Of a DNA stretch of 64,000 nucleotides, positions 1-8,348 are shown piece after piece (within the stretch, counting starts at the first letter, position 1; each line of letters opens with the position of its first letter). The stretch is from JBARKJ01 sp049801375 (GTDB lineage: Bacteria; Nitrospirota; JACRHJ01). The stretch spans positions 1 through 64,000 of the forward strand of contig JBARKJ010000042.1 in assembly GCA_049801375.1 (NCBI GenBank), given 5' to 3'. The translations under genes were made by a program, and so were the position numbers. Under the pieces are notes generated by a model. That model searched no databases, had not been told where the DNA came from, and saw nothing but the letters and a program-made list of their open reading frames with translations.

Positions 1-1631
1 GCCTGCACGGGCGATAGCCATACGGGAAATGCACCCGCATAATGTTCTATGAGCACCCCAAAAAAACGCTCCAGGGAGCCCATGAGCGCACGGTGCACCA
101 TTATCGTCTGATGGACGTTCCCGTCCTCCCCGATATATTCGACCCCGAAACGCTCCGGCAGGTTGAAGTCCACCTGGACGGTGGTGCACTGCCATGAACG
201 CCCGAGGACGTCTTTTATCTTGATGTCTATCTTCGGCCCGTAGAACACGCCCTCGCCGGGGTCTATGCTGTAGGTCAAATTTTTGGCCTCAAGTGCGCTC
301 TTGAGCGCCTGCGTCGCCCTGTCCCAGTTCTCCTGCGTCCCGACGGACTTCTCAGGCTGGGTCGAGAGATATATGTCGTAGTCCGAAAAGCCAAACGTCC
401 GGAGCACGAAGAGCGTGAAGTCCAGTACCTTGAATATCTCGTCCTGGAGCTTATCCGGGGTGCAGAATATGTGGGCGTCGTCCTGCGTAAAGCCGCGTAC
501 CCGCATAAGTCCGTGGAGCGCCCCGGAGCGCTCGAAGCGATAGACCGTCCCCAGTTCCGCCAAACGCATCGGCAGGTCGCGGTAGCTGCGCTTCTTCGAC
601 TTGTATATCGCGATATGGAACGGGCAGTTCATGGGCTTGATCTCGTACTCCTGCCCTTCCACCTCCATCGGGGAGAACATGCTCTCCCGGTAGAAATCCC
701 AGTGGCCGCTCTTCTTCCAGATGTCGAGCTTCGCCATGTGCGGGGTATAAACAAGCTCGTACCCGCCGCTCACGTGTTCCGCTTTCCAGAAGTCCTCTAT
801 CACCCGGCGCACTGTCGCCCCTTTCGGGTGCCAGAGTATCAGCCCCGCGCCGGTCTCCTCCTCGTGGGAGAAAAGCTCCAGCTCGCGGCCTAGCTTCCTG
901 TGGTCCCGCCTCTTTATCTCTTCCAGACGGTCGAGGTACGACTTCAACTGTTCCTTGTCCTGCCATGCCGTGCCGTATATCCGCTGGAGCATCTTGTTAT
1001 GCTCGTCCCCGCGCCAGTACGCGCCCGCGGAGTTCAGCAGCTTGAACGCCTTTATATAGCCGGTGGACGGGACGTGCGGGCCTCGGCAGAGGTCTATGAA
1101 GCCGTCCTGGTCGTAAAGAGATACGGTATCCGACTCCAGCTCGTTTATGATCTCGACTTTATACGGCTCACCCATCTCGCCGAAGAGCCGGGCCGCTTCC
1201 GCCTTCGGCATCTCCTTGCGGACGAACGGCTTGTTGGCCTTGATTATCTCGGCCATCCGCTTCTCTATCTTCTCAAGGTCCTCAGGCGTAAAACCGCGTT
1301 CAAAATCGAAGTCATAATAGAAACCGTCTTCGATGGCCGGGCCTATCGTGGCCTTCGCCTCCGGGTATAATTCCTTCACCGCCTGGGCCATGATATGCGA
1401 CGCGCTGTGACGGTAAACTTCTTTCCCGTCGGGAGAATCGAAGGTGATTATTTTCACCTGTGCGTCTCCTTCGACCGGCTTTTTTAAATCCACCTTCGCG
1501 CCGTTGACCTCAGCGGCCAGCGCGGCTTTCTTGAGTCCGCTGCCTATATTCGCCGCGAGATCAGCCGCCGATGCGCCTTTTTCCATCTCTTTTTTAGTGC
1601 CGTCAGGCAATGTAATCTGTATGGTAGGCAA
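1..1631 (-). CDS. thrS: Threonyl-tRNA synthetase, 3' end outside the window
   Basis: Class II synthetase that charges tRNA-Thr in the cytoplasm. About 543 codons are present. In order: an N-terminal TGS domain starting ITLPDG, the editing domain with HSASH and the CRGPH motif, and the class II core with MNCPFH, an RxAELG motif, and RVRGFTQDDAHIFC. The C-terminal anticodon-binding domain lies beyond base 1. The chosen start is TTG at 1631, which puts ITLPDG near residue 5 as in the family and has GGGGA a few bases upstream. An in-frame ATG at 1658 would add nine residues and cannot be excluded. The product is certain; only the start is ambiguous. Confidence 0.96.
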   Translation of the reverse strand, partial: MPTIQITLPDGTKKEMEKGASAADLAANIGSGLKKAALAAEVNGAKVDLKKPVEGDAQVKIITFDSPDGKEVYRHSASHIMAQAVKELYPEAKATIGPAIEDGFYYDFDFERGFTPEDLEKIEKRMAEIIKANKPFVRKEMPKAEAARLFGEMGEPYKVEIINELESDTVSLYDQDGFIDLCRGPHVPSTGYIKAFKLLNSAGAYWRGDEHNKMLQRIYGTAWQDKEQLKSYLDRLEEIKRRDHRKLGRELELFSHEEETGAGLILWHPKGATVRRVIEDFWKAEHVSGGYELVYTPHMAKLDIWKKSGHWDFYRESMFSPMEVEGQEYEIKPMNCPFHIAIYKSKKRSYRDLPMRLAELGTVYRFERSGALHGLMRVRGFTQDDAHIFCTPDKLQDEIFKVLDFTLFVLRTFGFSDYDIYLSTQPEKSVGTQENWDRATQALKSALEAKNLTYSIDPGEGVFYGPKIDIKIKDVLGRSWQCTTVQVDFNLPERFGVEYIGEDGNVHQTIMVHRALMGSLERFFGVLIEHYAGAFPVWLSPVQ

Positions 1632-1813
1632 ACTTTTCCCCGAAATTAAAAAAGGCATCACCAAAAGGGGTACCTTTCAATGACGCCTAAACAAAATTAG
1701 GAATTGTACAACTGAAAATACCCCAGGGTTAAAATAAATACGCGATACCGCCGCGCCGACAGTTCAAAGGTATCAGCAAAGGGTAGCCTTGTCAAGCTTT
1801 TTCATACGGTTAA

Positions 1814-1888
1814 TGGTAGGCGCGGGCGGTTTCGAACCGCCGACCTCTTGCGTGTCAAGCAAGCGCTCTCCCCCTGAGCTACGCGCCT
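1814..1888 (-). tRNA. tRNA-Val (anticodon GAC)
   Basis: Folds by eye into a full cloverleaf: acceptor AGGCGCG/CGCGCCT, D arm GCTC/GAGC, anticodon stem CTTGC/GCAAG with loop TTGACAC, T arm GGCGG/CCGCC with TTCGAAA loop. Discriminator A and an encoded CCA follow. The anticodon GAC reads GUC and GUU valine codons. It lies alone between thrS and the HU gene. Confidence 0.94.
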
Positions 1889-1964
1889 TCAGTCCGTGCA
1901 GGAGCAGATTCTAAATTTAAAGCGGCCCGTTTGTCAAGTATATAAAAGGGGGGGCTTAAAAATG

Positions 1965-1996
1965 ATAAAAAGGGGGGCTTAAAACCGCCCCCCCCT
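1965..1996 (-). terminator. Rho-independent terminator downstream of the HU gene
   Basis: On the minus strand GGGGGGC, an 8-base loop and GCCCCCC are followed by TTTTTA. It sits downstream of the HU stop codon and upstream of tRNA-Val. A half copy of the G-run and its flank (AGGGGGGGCTTAAAAATGAT) lies directly beside it at 1946-1965. Confidence 0.8.
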
Positions 1997-2033
1997 CATA
2001 AAAACAATAACCGTTCCCCTGACTGTCTCCGTC

Positions 2034-2062
2034 GCCGATTTACTTTACGGCGTCCATGAGAC
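2034..2062 (-). repeat. Degenerate duplicate of the HU gene's 3' end
   Basis: Bases 2034-2062 match 2106-2134 at 26 of 29 positions, offset by 72 bases. The second stretch covers the last codons and stop of the HU gene. Read in the same frame the copy encodes LMDAVK-stop against LKDALK-stop in HU. It looks like the tail of a partial tandem duplication or the remnant of a second HU copy. Confidence 0.6.
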
Positions 2063-2111
2063 TCGCGGGAGACGCCAGGTAAGTTTGTCTTGCCCGGCTT
2101 GCCGCGCCGAC

Positions 2112-2384
2112 TTACTTTAAGGCGTCCTTGAGACCTTTGCCTGCGGAGAACTTGGGCACCTTCGCGGCGGCGATTTTTATGGTTTCGCCGGTCTTCGGGT
2201 TCCTGCCCTTTCTCGCCTTCCTTTTCGTAACAGAAAATGTGCCGAAACCAACCAAGGATACTTTCTGACCTTTCTTAAGGGAAACCTTAACGCTGTCAAG
2301 ACAGGCTGCGAGAGCCTTGCCTGCGGCCGCCTTGCTGATCTCTGCAGAGTCCGCCATTTTCTCGATCATTTCCGCTTTTGTCAT
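2112..2384 (-). CDS. hup: HU family DNA-binding protein
   Basis: Small histone-like nucleoid protein of 90 aa, the usual HU length. It dimerises and bends DNA. Visible family features are the N-terminal helical pair starting MTKAEMIEKMA, the GFGTF motif, and the DNA-binding arm with RKGRNPKTGE near residues 58-67. GGAGG lies about 7 bases before ATG. Its promoter overlaps the end of the upstream regulator gene. It could equally be named hupA or hupB; IHF subunits are less likely because the sequence is HU-type throughout. Confidence 0.95.
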   Translation of the reverse strand: MTKAEMIEKMADSAEISKAAAGKALAACLDSVKVSLKKGQKVSLVGFGTFSVTKRKARKGRNPKTGETIKIAAAKVPKFSAGKGLKDALK

Positions 2385-2447
2385 TTGTAATCCTCCTTTC
2401 TCTTAAAAATCGAATTACTGATAATTGCCTAAGAAAATTGATGGTGC

Positions 2448-2476
2448 AGTATCTCTCACGGATGCCCGGTTGTCAA
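2448..2476 (-). promoter_or_regulatory. Sigma-70 promoter of the HU gene
   Basis: TTGACA (2471-2476), 17-base spacer and GATACT (2448-2453) on the minus strand. The -35 box includes the TGA stop codon of the upstream response regulator, so HU is transcribed independently. The leader is about 55 bases. Confidence 0.7.
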
Positions 2477-3912
2477 GGGTTTTTTTTGTTCGGTATGCGC
2501 AGTTCGAATATTTTTTTCCGAAGCGTGTTCCGGTTTATCCCGAGCAGATCCGCGGCCTTCAACTGGTTGTAATTCGTCTCGGAAAGCGCGCTCATGATAA
2601 GCGGCCTCTCGACCAGCGCGATTACCGAGTCGTAGAGATCGCTCTTATCGAGCTTCTTGTTCTTCTTCAGGAAAGAATGTATACGTTCTTCCAGCAGCCC
2701 TTCGAAGGTTATGCCGTCGGTTATCCTTATGCCTTCCTTCTCCCCTTTCATCAGGACTTCCACGTCCTCCGGGAGGATGGCCAGGGAACTCGACAGCACG
2801 ACAGCGCGTTTTATGCAGTTCTCCAGCTCCCGGACATTTCCCGGCCACTCGTACTCAATCAACCGCTTCAGCGCCTTCGGCGTCAGCCTCTTCTTCGGCG
2901 CGCCGAGTTCCTGAGAGGTTTTCTCCAGGAAATGCTCCGCGAGCGCGGGCACGTCTTCTTTCCTTTGCCTTAAAGGCGGCAGGTGCAGGCTTACCACGTT
3001 CAGGCGGTAGAAGAGGTCCTCACGGAATTTCCCCTCGCTCACCGCATCCTCAAGCTCTACATGCGTCGCCGCGATTATCCGCGCGTCCGCCTTTATGGTC
3101 TCGGTAGAGCCGACGCGCTCGAACTCCTTCTCCTGGAGCGCGCGCAGCAGCTTCGCCTGAAGGTTTAGGTCCATGTCCCCTATCTCGTCCAGGAAAAGGG
3201 TACCTCCGGCGGCCTGCTCGAACTTGCCGATCTTCCGGGCAACCGCGCCGGTGAAAGCCCCCTTCTCATGCCCGAACAGCTCGGACTCCATCAGTTCCCG
3301 TGGTATCGCCGCCGAGTTCACGACGACGTACGGCCCCGCGACGCGCTTGCTGTGCGCATGTATCGCCCGCGCTATAAGCTCCTTGCCGGTCCCGGATTCG
3401 CCCGTGATAAGCACCGTCACGTCCGTACCCGCGACGCGCCCGACGTCCTTGAATATCTCGCGCATCGAGGGCGCTTGGCCGATTATCTGCCCGACCTCGT
3501 AACGCTCGCGGAGCGACGCCTTCAGGTTCTCCACTTCCGCGACCATCGCCCGGTTGTCCATCGCGCGAGACGCCAGGAGTTTTACTTCTTCCACGTCGAA
3601 GGGCTTCGTGATGTAATCGAACGCGCCCAGCTTCATGGCCTCGATAGCGGTGCTCATCGTGCCCTGGGCGGTCATCATTATCACGCAGGTATCGAGCTGG
3701 TCCTCCTTCATCTGCTTGAGCACGGAGAGGCCGTCCAGCCCCGGCATCCTTATGTCCATGAACGCCAGCGGGAACTGTCCCTTCTTCAGGAGGGCCAGCC
3801 CGGCAACGCCGTCCTTCGCCTCCTGGACCTCGTAGCCCTCCTTCTTGAGGGTCTTGTTCAGGACAAACCGTATCGATTCGTCGTCGTCAACGATTAGGAT
3901 TTTATGAGACAT
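2473..3912 (-). CDS. Sigma-54-dependent response regulator, NtrC family
   Basis: Cytoplasmic transcription activator of 479 aa. An N-terminal receiver carries acidic residues D10/D11 and phospho-acceptor D53 (FMDIRMP). The central AAA+ domain has Walker A GESGTGKE near 170 and the sigma-54 contact loop GAFTGA near 216. The C-terminus is a Fis-type helix-turn-helix (NQLKAADLLGINRNTLRKKI). AAGGA precedes ATG by 6 bases. No kinase gene adjoins it, so it is an orphan here. The leader contains a GGCCGAC/GTCGGCC dyad also found upstream of the neighbouring cassette. Targets are unknown. Confidence 0.92.
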   Translation of the reverse strand: MSHKILIVDDDESIRFVLNKTLKKEGYEVQEAKDGVAGLALLKKGQFPLAFMDIRMPGLDGLSVLKQMKEDQLDTCVIMMTAQGTMSTAIEAMKLGAFDYITKPFDVEEVKLLASRAMDNRAMVAEVENLKASLRERYEVGQIIGQAPSMREIFKDVGRVAGTDVTVLITGESGTGKELIARAIHAHSKRVAGPYVVVNSAAIPRELMESELFGHEKGAFTGAVARKIGKFEQAAGGTLFLDEIGDMDLNLQAKLLRALQEKEFERVGSTETIKADARIIAATHVELEDAVSEGKFREDLFYRLNVVSLHLPPLRQRKEDVPALAEHFLEKTSQELGAPKKRLTPKALKRLIEYEWPGNVRELENCIKRAVVLSSSLAILPEDVEVLMKGEKEGIRITDGITFEGLLEERIHSFLKKNKKLDKSDLYDSVIALVERPLIMSALSETNYNQLKAADLLGINRNTLRKKIFELRIPNKKNP

Positions 3913-3928
3913 TTATTCCTTATGTAGA

Positions 3929-3948
3929 GGCCGACCCGTGTGTCGGCC
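3929..3948. repeat. Inverted repeat GGCCGAC-N6-GTCGGCC, left border of the cassette
   Basis: Perfect 7-base arms in the 41-base gap between the A+T-rich cassette and the regulator gene. The same arms with a 1-base centre occur at 5265-5280, on the other side of the cassette. There is no T-run after the hairpin, so it is not a classical terminator. It may be a protein-binding site or a border scar. Confidence 0.6.
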
Positions 3949-3953
3949 CTTTC

Positions 3954-4787
3954 TTATTCATTGTTCTGAAGTGAAATCTTCATAAGCCTACTTTCGACTT
4001 CTTCAATGCCTATGGGCGATAAAAAGACTATTTCAGAATCTTCATCATATTCAATCATCTTCTCTTTATGCAAAGGTTTAATGACTTTACGCTTAAAATC
4101 TCCCAAACTGCTGTATTCGGCCCAGGAAAAAAGGTCCTCGGTCAAAATGCCGCTTTTTACGTCTGTATATGCCAACAAAAGAGTCCTCTCTTTTGCAGAA
4201 AGTGTTTTATTTAAGACCCTCTTTTTCCCTGCAACTTCCCATATTACAGGAAGCTCTTTTGCAGAAAGAGCATCTACTACCTCCTGAGCTTCTTCTAAAG
4301 AAAGGTTATGATATATCCGTATTAGTTCACAGATTATCCAATCAGCTACTCGTGTAATCGTTTTTAAATCAATAACATTTGCTTCTACATCACCCCCCGT
4401 ATGTCCTATACCTCTCTTGCCTCGCATAGTATAAAGAAAAACCAATGCTCGGGGTATAATAATGCGGACTGATTCATGTACTGAATTATTTTTAGCTGTG
4501 ATTATTTTTCGACATTCGTCGGGAAAGCTAGGTATGTGAACGCCGAATTTGGTATGAGTTCCGGAAACTTCTTGCTGTACGAAACGTAGTACAGTTTCTG
4601 TAAATTTACCTACGCTTAGTCCTGCGGTATCATATTCTGCACTATACAAAGACTTGGAGAATCTATTCTTGATCTCCAAATATGATTCAACAATTCTTTT
4701 TCTGAAGTCTCCAGGAATATTTGCTAAAGCAGAATCGAGGAGCTTATTTTTTGATGTAGACGAACTGATTTTCGGCATTTTGCTCAC
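3954..4787 (-). CDS. Conserved hypothetical protein, A+T-rich cassette gene 2
   Basis: 277 aa, no signal peptide or membrane segment, so probably cytoplasmic. The central part (about 105-185) is helical with a conserved-looking RGKRGIGHTGGDVEAN segment followed by DWIICELIRIYH. The C-terminal 80 residues look like a winged helix (LTEDLFSWAEYSS, PLHKEKMIEYDED). Its 5' end overlaps the previous gene by 44 bases, so the two are co-translated. GTG at 4787 or ATG at 4778 are both possible starts. Codon use is far more A+T-rich than in leuS or the regulator next door, which suggests horizontal origin. I recall similar two-gene pairs in other bacteria but know no function. Confidence 0.75.
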   Translation of the reverse strand: MSKMPKISSSTSKNKLLDSALANIPGDFRKRIVESYLEIKNRFSKSLYSAEYDTAGLSVGKFTETVLRFVQQEVSGTHTKFGVHIPSFPDECRKIITAKNNSVHESVRIIIPRALVFLYTMRGKRGIGHTGGDVEANVIDLKTITRVADWIICELIRIYHNLSLEEAQEVVDALSAKELPVIWEVAGKKRVLNKTLSAKERTLLLAYTDVKSGILTEDLFSWAEYSSLGDFKRKVIKPLHKEKMIEYDEDSEIVFLSPIGIEEVESRLMKISLQNNE

Positions 4788-5226
4788 GTGTTAATTTTTT
4801 ATCTCGAATTAATCTTGTAAATGCAGGTGCCAACTCGCTGGTTGTGTAAGAATAGCCCATAGTTTTTTTGCAGTGACTAACGATGTCGCTTACTATTTTC
4901 CCTTTTTTAAAGAAATCATCCGCTAGCAATGTTTCTATCATTGCCTTAGGTCCTGGCCGACCGCTTGCAGAAGGTTTTTTCTTTTTCGCTTCGCCAGACT
5001 TAGAGGATGTCTCTGTTTCTGGTGCTTTTGGTTTTTTTGCCTTACGAGCTTTCCTTTTTGGAGTGGAGCCAGTACCCTCTCCTGCGTTGCCCGGCTTTTC
5101 ATTTTCGGTTAAATCATTAAATAACAGTTCAACAATTTTCAACTGCACCGCTTCCGATTTAAAAGAATTTATTATACCCGCCAGCTCTCTGAGTTCGATT
5201 TTAAGTTTGTCGAAATCTTTAATCAT
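4744..5226 (-). CDS. Conserved hypothetical protein, A+T-rich cassette gene 1
   Basis: 160 aa, first gene of the cassette. Residues 1-40 form an amphipathic helical segment (KLKIELRELAGIINSF). A low-complexity basic linker rich in K, P, A and E follows. The C-terminal 70 residues start GRPGPKAMIETLL and resemble a small winged-helix or repressor-like domain. The start at 5226 is fixed by GGAGG 8 bases upstream; an ATG 33 bases earlier lacks a ribosome site. Promoter and dyad lie directly upstream. A regulator or adaptor for the second protein is a reasonable guess but not shown. Confidence 0.75.
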   Translation of the reverse strand: MIKDFDKLKIELRELAGIINSFKSEAVQLKIVELLFNDLTENEKPGNAGEGTGSTPKRKARKAKKPKAPETETSSKSGEAKKKKPSASGRPGPKAMIETLLADDFFKKGKIVSDIVSHCKKTMGYSYTTSELAPAFTRLIRDKKLTREQNAENQFVYIKK

Positions 5227-5264
5227 TATATATACCTCCTTACAAGAAGATAAGCGCATCTCTG

Positions 5265-5280
5265 GGCCGACAGTCGGGCC
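5265..5280. repeat. Inverted repeat GGCCGAC-A-GTCGGGCC in the cassette leader
   Basis: Lies about 9-24 bases after the predicted transcription start of the cassette. Arms match the dyad at 3929-3948, with one extra G in the right arm. Position fits an operator or a leader hairpin. Confidence 0.55.
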
Positions 5281-5296
5281 TTATATTGATTTAAAG

Positions 5297-5325
5297 AATA
5301 TATTCCAAACCCCAATTCATGTCAA
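5297..5325 (-). promoter_or_regulatory. Sigma-70 promoter of the A+T-rich cassette
   Basis: TTGACA (5320-5325), 17-base spacer and TATATT (5297-5302) on the minus strand. This is near-consensus and implies strong basal activity unless repressed. Confidence 0.75.
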
Positions 5326-5462
5326 TCCTTTTCTGCCTATTTTTTAGGCAAAAATAACTATTCCCATTCTTCTCTTTGAAATACCTCCTGATTATCCGGC
5401 CAAACCATCAATTTTTAATGGCCCTGCATATATAAGCGGCTTTATGGGAGAAATTTTATGGG

Positions 5463-5532
5463 GTATCAAAATAACTACATTTTCCCCTGTGTACGATGCT
5501 ATTTCAGGGGGTCAGGGAGGGGTTTTTGATAC
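5463..5532. other. Nested inverted repeats in the 590-base gap before leuS
   Basis: The gap 5260-5849 holds the cassette promoter at one end, a possible leuS promoter at the other and no convincing gene. Within it an outer pair GTATCAAAA (5463-5471)/TTTTGATAC (5524-5532) encloses an inner pair CCCCTG (5484-5489)/CAGGGG (5505-5510). This could be a structured RNA, a decayed mobile element or chance in A+T-rich DNA. Confidence 0.35.
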
Positions 5533-5772
5533 GTCATTTTTAAACGGTAAAAATAACATTTTAATTTTAATTAACAATGAGTTACATCGCCTAAAAAGCC
5601 GATTTTAAATTCACGAAAAATTCAATTTTCATCTCTGTAAGTAGTTGAAAAATAAAGACTCACATTGGCGTATCTGCCGCCTTTTCCCTTTCCCGCGCGC
5701 CTTTAATCAAAGATTATTTATTTGGAATCCCGCATCCGTAAAATACCCAGGGTACCTTCCCCCTCTTTCCCC

Positions 5773-5801
5773 TTGCCTACAAATTCTTAAAATGGTAAAT
5801 T
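5773..5801 (+). promoter_or_regulatory. Possible leuS promoter
   Basis: TTGCCT (5773-5778), 17-base spacer and TAAATT (5796-5801). Moderate match, suitably placed about 40 bases before the leuS ribosome site. Confidence 0.35.
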
Positions 5802-5849
5802 ATACTGTTTTGTTTTACAGCAGATTACTCCCGGAGGCTTTCCGTCCTT

Positions 5850-8339
5850 ATGGATGAGAGATACAACCCAAAGATAATAGAAGCAAAATGGCAGAAGCGC
5901 TGGGAAGATACCCAGGCTTTCAAGGTCACAGAAGACCTGTCACGCGAAAAGTATTACGTCCTCGAAATGTTCCCCTACCCGTCCGGGAAGATACACATGG
6001 GGCATGTCCGGAACTACTCCATCGGCGACGTAATCGCGCGATATAAAAGGATGCGCGGCTACAACGTCCTGCACCCGATGGGCTGGGACTCCTTCGGCCT
6101 GCCCGCCGAGAACGCCGCCATAAAGCACGGCATCCATCCGAACAAGTGGACGCTTGAAAACATTGCATACATGCGCAGCCAGCTTAAGCAGATGGGCCTT
6201 TCATACGACTGGACCCGCGAGGTCGCCACCTGCCTGCCGGAGTATTACAAGTGGAACCAGGTGTTCTTCGTGCGTATGCTTGAGAAGGGCCTTGCGTACA
6301 AGAAGCTCGCAAACGTGAACTGGTGCGAGTCCTGCAATACCGTGCTCGCAAACGAACAGGTGGAGGACGGCAAGTGCTGGCGGTGCGAATCGGTCGTGAC
6401 GCAGAAGGAGCTTCCGCAGTGGTTCTACAAAATAACCGCATACGCTGAGGAACTTCTTGAGTACCTCGATAAGCTCCCCGGCTGGCCGGAGCGCGTCCTT
6501 ACGATGCAGAGGAACTGGATAGGCAAGTCCATCGGCTGCGAGATAGATTTTCAACTTAAAAACATACCCGGAATAGATAAAATTACCGTATTTACCACGC
6601 GCGCCGACACCCTCTACGGCGCGACTTTCATGTCCATCGCCCCGGAGCACCCGCAGGTAGCAGAGCTTATAAAAGGGCAACGGCAGGAGGCGGAAGTCCG
6701 GGCGTTTATAGAGAAGGTAAAGCGCACCAGCAAAATAGAGCGAACAGCCGAAACCGGCGAGAAAGAAGGGGTCTTCACCGGCGCGTATGCGATAAATCCG
6801 GTAACTGAAGAACCTGTGCCGATCTGGGCGGCGAACTTCGTCCTGGCGGAATACGGGACCGGCGCGGTAATGGCCGTCCCCGCTCACGACCAGAGGGATT
6901 TCGAGTTCGCAAAAAAATACGGGATGCCAATAAGGGTGGTAATCCAGCCCGAGGGAGAGACTCTTCAGGCCGACAATATGCAGGCGGCGTTCGTGGACGA
7001 AGGAGTGATGACATCGTCCGGCTCATTCGACGGCACTCCCAATGCCATTGGCAAGGAGAAGGTCGCGGACTACCTCCAGTCAAAAGGCATCGGGAAGAAG
7101 ACCGTGAACTACCGCCTCAGGGACTGGGGCATATCCCGTCAGCGCTACTGGGGTACGCCGATACCCATAATCTACTGCGATAAATGCGGGACCGTTCCGG
7201 TGCCGGAAAAAGATTTGCCGGTGCTGCTTCCGACGGATGTAACTTTTACCGGCCTGGGCGCGTCTCCCCTCACGACGTCAAAAGAATTCCTGAGCGTGAA
7301 ATGTCCCGTGTGCGGGGCAGACGCCAGCCGCGAGACGGATACGATGGACACCTTCATGGATTCGTCGTGGTATTTCCTCCGCTACACCGGCTGGGACAAT
7401 GACACGCCGTTTAAAAAAGAGAACGCGAAGTATTGGATGGCCGGCGGCGGCGTGGACCAGTACATCGGCGGCATCGAGCACGCGGTGCTTCACCTCCTTT
7501 ATGCGCGTTTCTTCAATAAAGTCCTTCGGGACCTGGGCCTGACTGATGCCGACGAGCCGTTTCGGAACCTCCTTACCCAGGGGATGGTAATAAAGGACGG
7601 GGCGAAGATGTCCAAGTCCAAGGGCAACGTGGTGGACCCGGACGAGCTTATACGTGAGTACGGCGCGGACACCGCGAGGTTGTTCTCTTTATTCGCATCC
7701 CCGCCGGAAAAGGACCTGGAGTGGTCCGACCAGGGCGTGGACGGCTCTTTCCGGTTCCTGTCGCGCATATGGAGGCTGGTGCGCGAGAACCTGGACGTCA
7801 TCAAGACCGCACCTCTCAATCAGGGAGACGAGGCCTCCCCGAAGGTGAAGGACCTGCGCCGCGCTACCCATAAGGCTATAAAAAAAGTGACGGAAGATAT
7901 AGAGGACAGTTTCCATTTCAATACCGCGATATCCGCCATCATGGAGCTTGTTAACGCGCTGTATCAGTTTGAACTGAGTAAAGGCGACAAGGATGACGCC
8001 GCCGCCCTCAGGGAGGCCGTTGAAACCCTGGTGCTCCTTATTTCGCCGTTCGCCCCGCACATCTCATCCGAACTCTGGGAGGCGCTGGGGAAGGATACCC
8101 CTCTTGAGAGCGTAGAGTGGCCCGTGTTTGACCCGGAGCTGCTCAAGTCGGACGAGATACTCGTAGTGGTGCAGGTGAATGGGAAGGTGCGGGACAGGAT
8201 TACCGTGCCCGCGGAGTCTGCAGACGAGTATGTTAAAGAGCTTGCGCTATCGCAGGACAAGGTACGGCAGTTCATGGACGGCAAGGAGCCCAAGAAGGTA
8301 ATCTACGTGAAGTCCAAACTCGTAAGTATTGTGGTATAG
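5850..8339 (+). CDS. leuS: Leucyl-tRNA synthetase
   Basis: Class I synthetase of 829 aa that attaches leucine to tRNA-Leu. The HIGH-type signature is HMGH at residues 49-52, preceded by PYPSGK. Zinc-binding Cys clusters (CESCN, CWRCE) lie near 160-180. The CP1 editing domain includes TTRADTLYGATF. KMSKS is at about 586-590. The length is close to the usual 820-870. GGAGG lies 12 bases before ATG. It heads a tight run with lptE (9-base gap) and holA, a grouping common in Gram-negative bacteria. Confidence 0.98.
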   Translation: MDERYNPKIIEAKWQKRWEDTQAFKVTEDLSREKYYVLEMFPYPSGKIHMGHVRNYSIGDVIARYKRMRGYNVLHPMGWDSFGLPAENAAIKHGIHPNKWTLENIAYMRSQLKQMGLSYDWTREVATCLPEYYKWNQVFFVRMLEKGLAYKKLANVNWCESCNTVLANEQVEDGKCWRCESVVTQKELPQWFYKITAYAEELLEYLDKLPGWPERVLTMQRNWIGKSIGCEIDFQLKNIPGIDKITVFTTRADTLYGATFMSIAPEHPQVAELIKGQRQEAEVRAFIEKVKRTSKIERTAETGEKEGVFTGAYAINPVTEEPVPIWAANFVLAEYGTGAVMAVPAHDQRDFEFAKKYGMPIRVVIQPEGETLQADNMQAAFVDEGVMTSSGSFDGTPNAIGKEKVADYLQSKGIGKKTVNYRLRDWGISRQRYWGTPIPIIYCDKCGTVPVPEKDLPVLLPTDVTFTGLGASPLTTSKEFLSVKCPVCGADASRETDTMDTFMDSSWYFLRYTGWDNDTPFKKENAKYWMAGGGVDQYIGGIEHAVLHLLYARFFNKVLRDLGLTDADEPFRNLLTQGMVIKDGAKMSKSKGNVVDPDELIREYGADTARLFSLFASPPEKDLEWSDQGVDGSFRFLSRIWRLVRENLDVIKTAPLNQGDEASPKVKDLRRATHKAIKKVTEDIEDSFHFNTAISAIMELVNALYQFELSKGDKDDAAALREAVETLVLLISPFAPHISSELWEALGKDTPLESVEWPVFDPELLKSDEILVVVQVNGKVRDRITVPAESADEYVKELALSQDKVRQFMDGKEPKKVIYVKSKLVSIVV

Positions 8340-8348
8340 ACTCTCTAC

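Noticed and set aside
451..1370. Long open frames on both strands within thrS
   Set aside because: The thrS frame is continuous on the minus strand with all synthetase motifs; the others are shadows common in GC-rich DNA.
5444..5608. 54-codon ORF in the gap before leuS
   Set aside because: No ribosome site, no recognisable protein and poor coding character; it also spans the inverted repeats.
6201..6887. 228-codon open frame antisense to leuS
   Set aside because: It lies wholly inside leuS, whose motifs are unambiguous.
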